Assembly: GCF_006542275.1 (NCBI RefSeq)
Contig: NZ_CP041217.1
Location: 868,001-932,000 of the forward strand
Length of the DNA stretch: 64,000 bases
From: Saccharibacillus brassicae
GTDB lineage: Bacteria > Bacillota > Bacilli > Paenibacillales > Paenibacillaceae
Reading direction: 5' to 3'
Each line of letters starts with the position of its first letter. Within the stretch, counting starts at the first letter, position 1. The notes beneath the pieces are model-generated. The model worked only from the letters and a program-made list of their open reading frames with translations. It made no database searches and was not told where the DNA came from. Made by a program: the position numbers and the translations under genes. Positions 28,675 to 36,865 of the stretch are shown in pieces.

Positions 28675-28859
28675 GCCTGTTCCTCCTTCCCGGCGGGACT
28701 GCGTTTACACACAAATCCGCCAATCGACGGCTGTAGATCGCAAGCCGGGTCCGCCGGCTTCGTTCGTCTGCCGCTTCTTCTTTTCATTATTTCGTTATTC
28801 CGTTGTTGCGTTATTTCATTAGTCGCGTGATCTCGTCATGTCGATATTTCAGTATGGCG

Positions 28860-29717
28860 TTATTTCGCCGCCTGCACAGGCTTGATCCCGTCCAGCCACG
28901 CCGCGAGCAGCGTCACGGTCTGCTCCCGCTGCTCCGCGCCGGAGATCGAAGCCGGACCGTCGCCGCCCTGCTCGCCGTAGCTGCCGAACTGGCCGTGGTT
29001 GCCGCCTTTGATCTCTTCGTGCCGGGCGTCGGCCGGCAGGTAAGCCCGGCCGGTCTCGTAGCTTTCGCGGTTCAGCACTTCGTCGCCCGAAGCGGTAATC
29101 GACAGCGCCGGCATCGACGTGCCGGACAGGTCGCCTTTGCTTTCCGCATAGGAAGCGAGGAAGAAGATACCCGCGATGTCAGTCTTGTGCTCCGCCGCAT
29201 ACCGGGCCGCGAACGGGCCGCCGAGCGAATGGCCGCCGATGACGAAACGCTCGTCCGGATAAGCGTCAACTATTTTGCCCGCTTCATTTTGGCCAAGAAA
29301 AGCGAAATTCAGCGGCATTTTGGCAATAAACACATGCCGGCCGGTCTCCGCCAGTTCGCGGGCGAACGCCGCGTAAGCTTCCGCTTTCACCCGGCCTCCC
29401 GGATAGAAAATGACGCCCGGCTGCTTGACCGTGCCTGCCGCTTCCGTCTCGATCGGTTCGAACTCGATCCAGTCATCCGTCTGCGATACGGCTACAACAT
29501 CGTCGCCCTGCAGCGCCGCCCGCGCTTCCGCGGAAGGCCCGTAAGGCGTACTGACGTACACGACGGCCGCGGCGATCAGCACCAGCACGATCACGAGCAG
29601 GATCGGCAGCCACTTTTTTCTTTTTTTGCGGTATGGCCCTCCCCCGCTTCGTTTCGGCGTTCCTTTTCGTTTCCCGCTTTCGAACGCCCGGATCGGCGAT
29701 CTGTCTCCCGTTAACAT
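28860..29717 (-). CDS. Membrane-anchored alpha/beta hydrolase
   Basis: A 285-residue protein with a basic N-terminus (KRKGTPKRSGGGPYRKKRKK), one transmembrane helix (about residues 37-55) and an extracytoplasmic alpha/beta-hydrolase domain. The nucleophile elbow GGHSLGG is near residue 160, the acid is probably in ITASGDEVLN and the catalytic His in KGGNHGQFG. The topology places the catalytic domain outside the membrane. Specific substrate unknown. AAGGAGG precedes the ATG. Confidence 0.88.
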   Translation of the reverse strand: MLTGDRSPIRAFESGKRKGTPKRSGGGPYRKKRKKWLPILLVIVLVLIAAAVVYVSTPYGPSAEARAALQGDDVVAVSQTDDWIEFEPIETEAAGTVKQPGVIFYPGGRVKAEAYAAFARELAETGRHVFIAKMPLNFAFLGQNEAGKIVDAYPDERFVIGGHSLGGPFAARYAAEHKTDIAGIFFLASYAESKGDLSGTSMPALSITASGDEVLNRESYETGRAYLPADARHEEIKGGNHGQFGSYGEQGGDGPASISGAEQREQTVTLLAAWLDGIKPVQAAK

Positions 29718-29809
29718 CTTACGTCCTCCTTACGATTCGTTGGCTGTCCTCGTCCCATTATAAAGAAACGCCTCCTCCCCAGCAAAGCATCCTGCCGAAA
29801 AGTCGACAC

Positions 29810-29853
29810 AAAAAAAGCCCGCGCCTTCCGAATCCGGAAAAAGCTTGCGGGCT
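29810..29853 (-). terminator. Intrinsic terminator of eda
   Basis: AGCCCGC pairs with GCGGGCT (29853-29847 with 29822-29816); an inner TCCG/CGGA stem fills the loop. Seven T follow on the minus strand. Confidence 0.82.
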
Positions 29854-29887
29854 TGCGGATGTTCCTTCTGTTGGAGAAGCCCGCGGC

Positions 29888-30556
29888 TTAGACACTTTTC
29901 GCTTGACGGTACGCTTCGGCGTACTGCGCCGCTTTCTCGCGCACCTTGTTCATGTCGCCGGTCTTCAGCGCTTCGCTGGTCAGGTCGGAACCGATGCCGA
30001 CCGCCACCGCACCCGCCGCGATCCATTCGCCGAGGTTGGACACGGACACGCCGCCTGTCGGCATGAGATTGGCCTGCGGAACCGGTCCTTTGAACGTTTT
30101 GATGATCGAAGGATCGAACATATTTCCCGGGAAAAGTTTCATGACGTCGGCGCCCAATTCCAGCCCTTTGAGCAGCTCGGCGATTGTGACGACGCCCGGC
30201 ATGATCGGAATGCGGTACATGTTGCACAGCTTGACCGTCTCTTCGTTCAGGGAAGGCGAGACGACAAAATGCGAACCCGCCATGATAGCCATACGCGCCG
30301 TATGCGGCTCCAGCACGGTACCCGCGCCAATGACCGCGAACCGGTCCGAATCGATCGGCTCGTCCGGGCTGTACTTGGCGCTCAGGCGCTCGATCGCTTG
30401 AAGCGCGTTCGGTACGGTCATCGTGACTTCGATGACTTTGACGCCGCCCGCAATCGCCTGCTCGGCCATTTCGACGACCTGATCGGGAGAATCCCCGCGC
30501 AGGACTGCCACGACGCCGCAATCGAGGATACGCTGCAGCACTTTGATCTTTTTCAT
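29888..30556 (-). CDS. eda: Bifunctional 2-keto-4-hydroxyglutarate / KDPG aldolase
   Basis: A 222-residue class I aldolase that splits 2-keto-3-deoxy-6-phosphogluconate to pyruvate and glyceraldehyde 3-phosphate, also acting on 4-hydroxy-2-oxoglutarate. Motifs: VVAVLRGDSP near residue 15, EVTMTVPNA, AVIGAGTVLE, and the Schiff-base lysine in DVMKLFPGNMF followed by LMPTGGVSVSN. An adjacent in-frame TTG one codon upstream is an alternative start. No kdgK, edd or uronate gene is beside it. Confidence 0.94.
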   Translation of the reverse strand: MKKIKVLQRILDCGVVAVLRGDSPDQVVEMAEQAIAGGVKVIEVTMTVPNALQAIERLSAKYSPDEPIDSDRFAVIGAGTVLEPHTARMAIMAGSHFVVSPSLNEETVKLCNMYRIPIMPGVVTIAELLKGLELGADVMKLFPGNMFDPSIIKTFKGPVPQANLMPTGGVSVSNLGEWIAAGAVAVGIGSDLTSEALKTGDMNKVREKAAQYAEAYRQAKSV

Positions 30557-30657
30557 CAATGATTCATTCCTCTCCGCTTATGTCCGTTTGCGGCAGTCCG
30601 GCCGACCTTCTTTCAGGCAAGCCAGGTACGTTTTTCCGCCGCCGTGTACTCGCTTTC

Positions 30658-30687
30658 ATTGTGGGGCAAACACTTTTGCGGTGTCAA
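30658..30687 (-). promoter_or_regulatory. Predicted promoter of eda
   Basis: TTGACA (30687-30682) and CACAAT (30663-30658) at 18-nt spacing on the minus strand, about 100 nt before eda. The remaining AT-rich sequence up to the KGG-protein gene holds no convincing ORF. Confidence 0.5.
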
Positions 30688-30857
30688 TGCAAAAAACGGA
30701 AAAGAACCAATAACAACCTGCTTTTCGCAAAAAACGAAGCGATAAAGCGAAAAAGGGTGAAAATCTGCGAAAAAATGAAAATAGCCGCAGACCGCGCCGC
30801 TGCAAGGATTTGGAAAGAAATCCGGCCCGAGACGGGGCTTTTTGAAGCTTGCTCGGC

Positions 30858-30883
30858 GTTTCATCGCAAAAAGGCGGTGGTAA
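30858..30883 (+). promoter_or_regulatory. Sigma-B-like promoter of the KGG-protein gene
   Basis: GTTTCA (30858-30863) and TGGTAA (30878-30883) at 14-nt spacing resemble the general-stress sigma-B consensus GTTTAA-N12/14-GGGTAT, about 45 nt before the start codon. The B. subtilis relative GsiB is a classic sigma-B gene. Confidence 0.5.
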
Positions 30884-30928
30884 ATAGTTTGTGCACGCGG
30901 CAATAACAACTACTGAGGAGTGATTGAG

Positions 30929-31180
30929 ATGACAAACAGTCAGTCGAGCAACAAGAAAATGAGTCGCGAGGAAGCCGGACGTATGGGTGGAGAAGCTACG
31001 GCCAAGAAACACAGCCGGGAATTCTATCAGGAAATCGGACGCAAGGGCGGCAAAGCTACAGCCAAGTCGCACAGCCGGGAATTCTACCAGGAAATCGGCC
31101 GCAAAGGCGGAGAAGCCACTTCCAACTCGCACGACAAAGATTTTTATCGGGAAATCGGCCGCAAAGGCGGACAAAAGTAA
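30929..31180 (+). CDS. KGG-repeat general stress protein (GsiB-like)
   Basis: An 83-residue, very hydrophilic protein made of KGG repeats. Three near-identical 20-residue units (…FYQEIGRKGG…, about residues 27-83) correspond to 60-bp DNA repeats, and a shorter N-terminal copy reads EEAGRMGGEA. This is the stress-induced KGG family (plant LEA-like GsiB); such proteins protect cells in desiccation or heat, mechanism unknown. GAGGAG lies 8 nt before the ATG at 30929. Confidence 0.9.
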   Translation: MTNSQSSNKKMSREEAGRMGGEATAKKHSREFYQEIGRKGGKATAKSHSREFYQEIGRKGGEATSNSHDKDFYREIGRKGGQK

Positions 31181-31235
31181 TCCGCAGCCTACGCGGTTTG
31201 CCGAACAACCCTTCAACTCCCTCGCGCGCGCCAAG

Positions 31236-31280
31236 CGAAAGAGCCGAAACCTTGTATGATCAGCGTGTTCGGCTCTTTCG
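31236..31280 (+). other. Inverted repeat after the KGG-protein gene
   Basis: A perfect 13-bp inverted repeat (CGAAAGAGCCGAA with TTCGGCTCTTTCG) around a 19-nt loop, about 55 nt past the stop. It lacks a proper T run, so it is at best a weak terminator. Confidence 0.55.
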
Positions 31281-31381
31281 CCTGGGCGCGCTTTTTCGGC
31301 ATGTCCGGGCCTGAATTCCCCCCGTTCGGGTCCGGCCTTCGCCGGCTTCCAAGCGCCCGGTCCGATTTTGTTTCTGTACGC

Positions 31382-31410
31382 TGGATAAAAAGGACATCCT
31401 GTGTTAGAAT
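31382..31410 (+). promoter_or_regulatory. Predicted promoter of ilvD
   Basis: TGGATA (31382-31387), 17 nt, TAGAAT (31405-31410) with an extended -10 TG at 31402-31403. The transcript would have a leader of about 90 nt; no T-box signature is present in it. Confidence 0.6.
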
Positions 31411-31508
31411 ATTTAGAAAATTTAGCTTCTTTTTTTTGCGCTGCAAGCTTTGGCCGTTAACCGCGCTAAAGCAGCGCGCCAATATACCGTTGTGGGGGGA
31501 AAGACAGT

Positions 31509-33194
31509 ATGGCACCTAAAAAAATGCGTTCCGATATGATCAAAAAAGGATTCGACCGCGCGCCGCACCGCAGTCTGCTGCGTGCAGCCGGCGTCAAGGA
31601 AGAAGATTTCGGCAAACCGTTTATCGCGGTCTGCAATTCGTATATCGATATCGTGCCGGGTCATGTGCATCTGCAGGAATTCGGCAAAATCGTCAAAGAC
31701 GCGATCCGCGAAGCGGGCGGCGTTCCGTTCGAATTCAATACGATCGGTGTCGACGACGGCATCGCCATGGGCCATATCGGCATGCGCTATTCCCTGCCCA
31801 GCCGCGAGATCATCGCCGACTCCGTCGAGACGGTCGTCTCCGCGCACTGGTTCGACGGTATGGTCTGCATCCCGAACTGCGACAAGATCACGCCGGGCAT
31901 GCTCATGGGCGCGCTGCGCGTCAACATCCCGACGCTGTTCGTCAGCGGCGGACCGATGAAAGCCGGCAAAGACAAAAACGGCCGCTCCATCTCGCTGACT
32001 TCGGTCTTCGAAGGCGTCGGCGCGCACCAGGTCGGCAAGATCGACGACCAGACGCTGCTGGAACTCGAACAGTTCGGCTGTCCGACCTGCGGATCGTGCT
32101 CGGGCATGTTCACGGCCAACTCCATGAACTGTCTGGCCGAAGCGCTGGGCCTTGCCATGCCGGGCAACGGCACGATTCTGGCCGTCGCTCCCGAACGCCG
32201 CGAGTTCGTCCGCCAGTCCGCGACCCAGCTCATGGAACTGATCAAACTCGACCTGAAGCCGCGCGATATCGTGACGGTCGAAGCGATCGACAACGCGTTC
32301 GCGCTCGATATGGCGATGGGCGGTTCGACGAACACCGTGCTGCACACGCTCGCCCTCGCGCAGGAAGCCGGCATCGAATATCCGATCGAACGCATCAACG
32401 AAGTGGCCAACCGCGTGCCGCATCTGGCCAAGCTGGCTCCGGCGTCCGATTGGCATATCGAAGACGTGCATAACGCCGGCGGCGTCAGCGCCGTGCTGAA
32501 CGAACTGCTCAAGAAGCCGGGCGCGCTGCATGCGGACCGGATCACGGTCACGGGCAAAACGATCCGCGAGAACGTGGAAGGCCAGGAGATCCAGAACACG
32601 GAAGTCATCCACAAGATCGACAACCCGCATTCCGAGCGCGGCGGCCTCGCCGTCCTGTTCGGCAACCTGGCTCCGGAAGGCGCGATCATCAAGGTTGGCG
32701 CGGTCGACGCTTCGGTCGGCGGCTACCACAAAGGGCCGGCGATCTGCTTCGATTCGCAGGAAGAAGCGCTTGAAGGCATCGCCAAAGGCCGCGTGCAGGA
32801 AGGCCACGTCGTCGTGATCCGCTACGAAGGACCCAAAGGCGGACCCGGCATGCCGGAAATGCTCGCTCCGACGTCGCAAATCGTCGGCATGGGGCTCGGC
32901 GCCAAAGTCGGGCTGATCACGGACGGCCGCTTCTCCGGCGCCTCCCGCGGCATCAGTATCGGCCATATCTCGCCGGAAGCGGCCGAAGGCGGTCCGATCG
33001 CTTTCGTCGAAGAAGGCGACATGATCGAACTGGACCTGAACAACCGCACGATCCAGCTGGAGATCAGCGAAGAAGAATTCGCCGCGCGCCGCGCGAACTG
33101 GAAAGGCTTCGAACCGAAAGTGAAAACCGGTTACCTCGCCCGCTACTCCAAGCTGGTCACCAATGCCAGCATGGGCGGCATCATGAAGATTTGA
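31509..33194 (+). CDS. ilvD: Dihydroxy-acid dehydratase
   Basis: IlvD (561 aa) converts 2,3-dihydroxy-3-methylbutanoate or -pentanoate to the keto acids in valine and isoleucine synthesis, using an iron-sulfur cluster. Cluster cysteines are visible in [22 protein letters not shown] and [19 protein letters not shown]. The C-terminal [24 protein letters not shown] (in part) is the ILVD/EDD signature. A GGGGGGAAAG site precedes the ATG. No other ilv/leu gene is nearby, so it is an isolated copy here. Confidence 0.96.
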   Translation: MAPKKMRSDMIKKGFDRAPHRSLLRAAGVKEEDFGKPFIAVCNSYIDIVPGHVHLQEFGKIVKDAIREAGGVPFEFNTIGVDDGIAMGHIGMRYSLPSREIIADSVETVVSAHWFDGMVCIPNCDKITPGMLMGALRVNIPTLFVSGGPMKAGKDKNGRSISLTSVFEGVGAHQVGKIDDQTLLELEQFGCPTCGSCSGMFTANSMNCLAEALGLAMPGNGTILAVAPERREFVRQSATQLMELIKLDLKPRDIVTVEAIDNAFALDMAMGGSTNTVLHTLALAQEAGIEYPIERINEVANRVPHLAKLAPASDWHIEDVHNAGGVSAVLNELLKKPGALHADRITVTGKTIRENVEGQEIQNTEVIHKIDNPHSERGGLAVLFGNLAPEGAIIKVGAVDASVGGYHKGPAICFDSQEEALEGIAKGRVQEGHVVVIRYEGPKGGPGMPEMLAPTSQIVGMGLGAKVGLITDGRFSGASRGISIGHISPEAAEGGPIAFVEEGDMIELDLNNRTIQLEISEEEFAARRANWKGFEPKVKTGYLARYSKLVTNASMGGIMKI

Positions 33195-33275
33195 TTTCCG
33201 GACTCGCTGCGCGTGCGGACAAGCCCGCGTAACGCGCATACCGCACACATACCGATAGACACATACGGACAGACG

Positions 33276-33323
33276 AAAAAGGACTTCGATTCCCGCCGCA
33301 AGGCGGATGTCGAAGTCCTTTTT
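33276..33323. terminator. Bidirectional terminator between ilvD and the deacetylase gene
   Basis: A 14-bp outer stem (A5GGACTTCGA with TCGAAGTCCT5) encloses a second stem CCGCC-GCAA-GGCGG. A and T runs on both ends allow use by both converging genes. Confidence 0.9.
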
Positions 33324-33394
33324 CGATACTTACGAGACGCGTAAAGCGCGGCCGCGCGATTGCGGCGGCCGCCTGCATCGACGCGGCGCGGCCG

Positions 33395-34846
33395 TTAGCG
33401 CAAAGCGGCCGCTTCGGCGGGCGTGCCGTCGGAGCGGACCGCCGCGGCGGCCGGTTCCGGCTGCGCGTCTGCCGCTGCCGCAGATTCCCGTTCCACCGCT
33501 GCGGGACCGGTCTCGCTGCGCGCGGCCGTGCGGCGGTTTTTGCGTTTGTCCGCTTTGAAATCGCGGGTGAGCATCACTTCCATCGGCATCACCATGATCT
33601 TGGGCACGAGGAATTCGCTCTGTTCCTGCAGCCGCGCGCTGCCCGACGGGTGCATCGCCCAGAGCAGCAGCTTCAAGTACAGGCGGGTCGCCCGCGCGAA
33701 CAGTCCGTCCGGCAGGTCGTGCACCTGAAATCCGAACTGTTCCGGTCCCCGGTTGATCATGCTTACCGCGTAGACCGCTTTGGCTTCGCGCAGATCCGGG
33801 TCCCGGCGGATATGGTCGGCGATGCCGGGGAAGCTTTGTTCCGTCCCCCGGATCATCAGAATCGCCAGCTGCACCGCCGAGCGGGAACGGCTGCCGAACT
33901 CGAACAGCATCTTGTTGTCAAAATGCAGCTCCACGATCGCGTCGCCGGCATTCAGCAGCCTCCCTTCGCCGAGATCAAGCGTTTTGCCCGAGTAGCGTGT
34001 TTTGCGGAAATGGTACAGCGGCGCGTTCTCGGCTTCCTGCAGCCGGAACATGAAGCGGAAGCCCCGTTCGTACAGCAGCCAAGCGCCGACCAGCCCTTTT
34101 TTGAGCGGAGAAATTTTGCCCATTTCTTTGACACCCGCTTTCTTCGTCGTTTCCATCAGCCGTTCGATCGTTACGCTGCTGAGTCCCTGGGCGTAAGCTT
34201 CTTCCAGAAAACGCTCCAGCGCGCGCAGCATATTTTCCGGCGCTTTGTCGTTCGCTCCGAGCGTCGCGCCGCAGTCGTGCAGCACGAGCACTTCGCCGCC
34301 GCGCATTTTGCGGCGCAGCCGCTTGAGCAGCCGTTCTTCGCCGAGGCGCTTGCGCCAGTCGCCGAATATACCCGACCAGAGCACCAGCTTCAGCTCATGC
34401 CGCCCGACGAGGTCGAACAGGTTCACGATGCCCCACGGCGGACGATAATAAATGGCGCGCTGCCCGGTGACCCGCTCGATCACTTCGTTCGTCCGGTTCA
34501 CCTGCTTGCGCACGGAACCCGGCCGCATCAGCCAGTTGGTCCGGTGGACATAGTTGTGGATACCGATGGCATGGCCTTCGGCCTGCATCCGGCGAAGCAG
34601 TTCGGGGTGCTGCGCCGCATGCGAACCCACAACAAAAAACGTGGCTTTCGCCCCGTATCGTTTCAATAAATCGAGCAGCTGCGCCGTGTAACGGGGGTCC
34701 GGTCCGTCATCGAACGTCAGCGCGAGTTCCGTCCCGCTTTTCCCTTTGCGAAAAGCCCGGAAACCGAAAATCCGGCTGATCAACCCCGGAATGAACGCAT
34801 AAAAGGAAGAGAGGTAAAAAAGCCATATCAGCAAAGTCGTTTCCAT
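33395..34846 (-). CDS. Polysaccharide deacetylase with extra C-terminal domain
   Basis: A 483-residue NodB-type deacetylase. A hydrophobic N-terminal segment (about residues 4-30) probably anchors it. The NodB domain (about 38-230) has TFDDGPDPRYT (motif 1, Asp-Asp), GHAIGIHNYVHR (motif 2, metal His), RPPWGIVN (motif 3) and LVLHDCG (motif 5). A second domain (about 245-430) has no named family I can recognise with certainty; a YkoP-like domain is possible. The last 50 residues are Ala/Glu-rich. The ATG at 34846 has GGAG 7 nt upstream; an ATG 21 nt earlier lacks a ribosome site. Confidence 0.88.
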   Translation of the reverse strand: METTLLIWLFYLSSFYAFIPGLISRIFGFRAFRKGKSGTELALTFDDGPDPRYTAQLLDLLKRYGAKATFFVVGSHAAQHPELLRRMQAEGHAIGIHNYVHRTNWLMRPGSVRKQVNRTNEVIERVTGQRAIYYRPPWGIVNLFDLVGRHELKLVLWSGIFGDWRKRLGEERLLKRLRRKMRGGEVLVLHDCGATLGANDKAPENMLRALERFLEEAYAQGLSSVTIERLMETTKKAGVKEMGKISPLKKGLVGAWLLYERGFRFMFRLQEAENAPLYHFRKTRYSGKTLDLGEGRLLNAGDAIVELHFDNKMLFEFGSRSRSAVQLAILMIRGTEQSFPGIADHIRRDPDLREAKAVYAVSMINRGPEQFGFQVHDLPDGLFARATRLYLKLLLWAMHPSGSARLQEQSEFLVPKIMVMPMEVMLTRDFKADKRKNRRTAARSETGPAAVERESAAAADAQPEPAAAAVRSDGTPAEAAALR

Positions 34847-35050
34847 TTCCGCGCTCCGTTTCTTCATCCAAATAAATTCGAGCCACTCTATTCGAGCAAA
34901 AGTCCGGTTCGTCTATTGCTCTTCATGCCATCACTTTATTTTATCATAGCTCCTTCTCGAATCAATGCCCAAATACGGACTATCCCCATACGCCTTCCCG
35001 GCGCTGGCCGAGCCCGGAATGAAGGTTGCATGAAGGGCTCTCCCCTGCCG

Positions 35051-35075
35051 TTTTAACGTCTGCCGCTCCGGGTAT
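35051..35075 (+). promoter_or_regulatory. Sigma-B-type promoter of the catalase gene
   Basis: TTTTAA (35051-35056) and a perfect GGGTAT (35070-35075) at 13-nt spacing match the sigma-B consensus (11 of 12 positions), 82 nt before the catalase ATG. No PerR box was seen in the same gap. Confidence 0.65.
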
Positions 35076-35156
35076 ATGGTTTGCGTATGCCCTATTATTT
35101 GTAAGTCTTTGGAACAGGCCGCATCCATTATCCGAACGATGGAAAGGGGACTTCTC

Positions 35157-36749
35157 ATGACCGACGAACAAAAACCGAATCAGGACGCCGAACAGGAACA
35201 CGACATGACGTTAACGACCCGCCAGGGACATCCCGTCCGCGACAACCAGAACGTGCGCACGGTAGGCAGCCGGGGACCGACGACGCTGGAAAACTATCAG
35301 TTCCTGGAAAAGATTACCCACTTTGACCGCGAACGTATCCCCGAACGGGTCGTTCACGCACGCGGAGCGGGCGCGCACGGCGTCTTTACCGCGTACGGCA
35401 CAGCCGGAGACGAGCCGGTATCGAAATATACCCGCGCCAAGCTGTTTCAGGAAGAAGGCAAGGAAACGCCGGTGTTCGTCCGCTTTTCGAGCGTGATTCA
35501 CGGCGGACATTCCCCGGAGACGCTGCGCGATCCGCGCGGGTTCGCCACGAAGTTCTATACGGAAGACGGCAACTGGGATCTGGTCGGCAACAACCTCAAA
35601 GTTTTCTTTATCCGCGACCCGCTGAAATTCCCGGATATGGTGCACGCGTTCAAGCCGGACCCGCTCACCAATGTGCAGAGCATGGAACGCTTCTTCGACT
35701 TCGTCTCGCTCAGTCCGGAAGCGACCCATATGGTCACGTTCCTGTTCTCGCCGTGGGGCATTCCCGCCAACTATCGGCAGATGCAGGGTTCTGGCGTGAA
35801 TACGTACAAATGGGTCAATACGGAAGGCGAAGGCGTGTTGGTCAAATACCACTGGGAACCGCTGAAGCAGGGAATCAAGAACCTGAAGCAAAAAGAAGCC
35901 AACGAGATCCAGTCCACCAACTTCAACCATGCCACGCTGGATCTGTACGAAGCGATCGAACGGGGGGACTACCCGGAGTGGGAGCTGTGCGTACAGATCA
36001 TGGAAGACGGCGAGCACCCGGAGCTGGACTTCGATCCGCTCGACGACACGAAGCTATGGCCGCCGGAGCAGTTCCCGTTTCTCCCGGTCGGCAAAATGAC
36101 GCTGAACCGCAATCCCGAAGATTACTTCACGGAAGTCGAGCAGGCGGCGTTCGGCACGGGCGTGCTGGTCGACGGGCTGGACTTCTCGGACGATAAAATG
36201 CTGCAGGGCCGCACGTTCTCCTACTCCGACACGCAGCGCCACCGCGTCGGGGCGAACTATTTGCAGCTGCCGATCAACGCGCCCAAGACGCATGTCGCCA
36301 CCAATCAGAGCGGCGGACAGATGCAGTTCAAAGTCGATCGCGCGCCGGGCCAGAATCCGCATGTCAATTACGAACCGTCGTCCATGGGCGGCCTCAAGGA
36401 AGCGCCGAAGCCGGGCAAAGACCATGAACCGGAATACCATGCGAAGCTGGTCCGCGCCCCGATCGACCGTCCGAACAACTTCGGACAGGCCGGCGACACC
36501 TACCGCTCGTTCGAAGACTGGGAGCGCGACGAACTGATCGACAATCTGGTCGGCGCTCTCTCGACGTGCAAATCGGATATTCAGGAACGGATGATCGATT
36601 ACTTCACCCAGGCCGACGCCGATTACGGCAGACGCGTCTCCGAAGGACTGGTCTCCGCCAAGTCCGAAGAGTCGGCCGACGGTCAGGCGAATCCGCACAA
36701 AGCCGTCGAACAGTCGCAGGAAAAAGGCCGCGAAGCTGGCCCTTACTGA
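35157..36749 (+). CDS. Catalase (heme, clade small-subunit type)
   Basis: A 530-residue heme catalase that breaks hydrogen peroxide to water and oxygen. The distal His lies in [12 protein letters not shown], the essential Asn in [17 protein letters not shown], and the proximal heme tyrosine in [14 protein letters not shown]. The C-terminal alpha-helical section (about 490-505) is followed by a short charged tail. The ATG at 35157 has AAGGGGA 8 nt upstream. Size fits KatA/KatX rather than the large KatE type. A sigma-B-like promoter suggests stress rather than PerR control. Confidence 0.94.
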   Translation: MTDEQKPNQDAEQEHDMTLTTRQGHPVRDNQNVRTVGSRGPTTLENYQFLEKITHFDRERIPERVVHARGAGAHGVFTAYGTAGDEPVSKYTRAKLFQEEGKETPVFVRFSSVIHGGHSPETLRDPRGFATKFYTEDGNWDLVGNNLKVFFIRDPLKFPDMVHAFKPDPLTNVQSMERFFDFVSLSPEATHMVTFLFSPWGIPANYRQMQGSGVNTYKWVNTEGEGVLVKYHWEPLKQGIKNLKQKEANEIQSTNFNHATLDLYEAIERGDYPEWELCVQIMEDGEHPELDFDPLDDTKLWPPEQFPFLPVGKMTLNRNPEDYFTEVEQAAFGTGVLVDGLDFSDDKMLQGRTFSYSDTQRHRVGANYLQLPINAPKTHVATNQSGGQMQFKVDRAPGQNPHVNYEPSSMGGLKEAPKPGKDHEPEYHAKLVRAPIDRPNNFGQAGDTYRSFEDWERDELIDNLVGALSTCKSDIQERMIDYFTQADADYGRRVSEGLVSAKSEESADGQANPHKAVEQSQEKGREAGPY

Positions 36750-36796
36750 GCCTGCCGCCTGCATGGCTTCCTCTGTTCCCGATCGGCGATCGGCGC

Positions 36797-36838
36797 ACCA
36801 AAAAGAGCTTTGGACTTGTGGTCCAAAGCTCTTTGGCG
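36797..36838. terminator. Bidirectional terminator between catalase and the Btr-like gene
   Basis: A 14-bp perfect stem (36802-36815 with 36821-36834) with a 5-nt loop sits between two converging genes and is flanked by A- and T-rich ends. Confidence 0.85.
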
Positions 36839-36865
36839 TGTTCCGCGCAAACGACCCGGGCGGCT

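Noticed and set aside
30559-30906. 115-codon plus-strand frame upstream of the KGG gene
   Set aside because: Lys/Arg-rich translation of AT-rich intergenic DNA, no ribosome site, and it covers the eda promoter.
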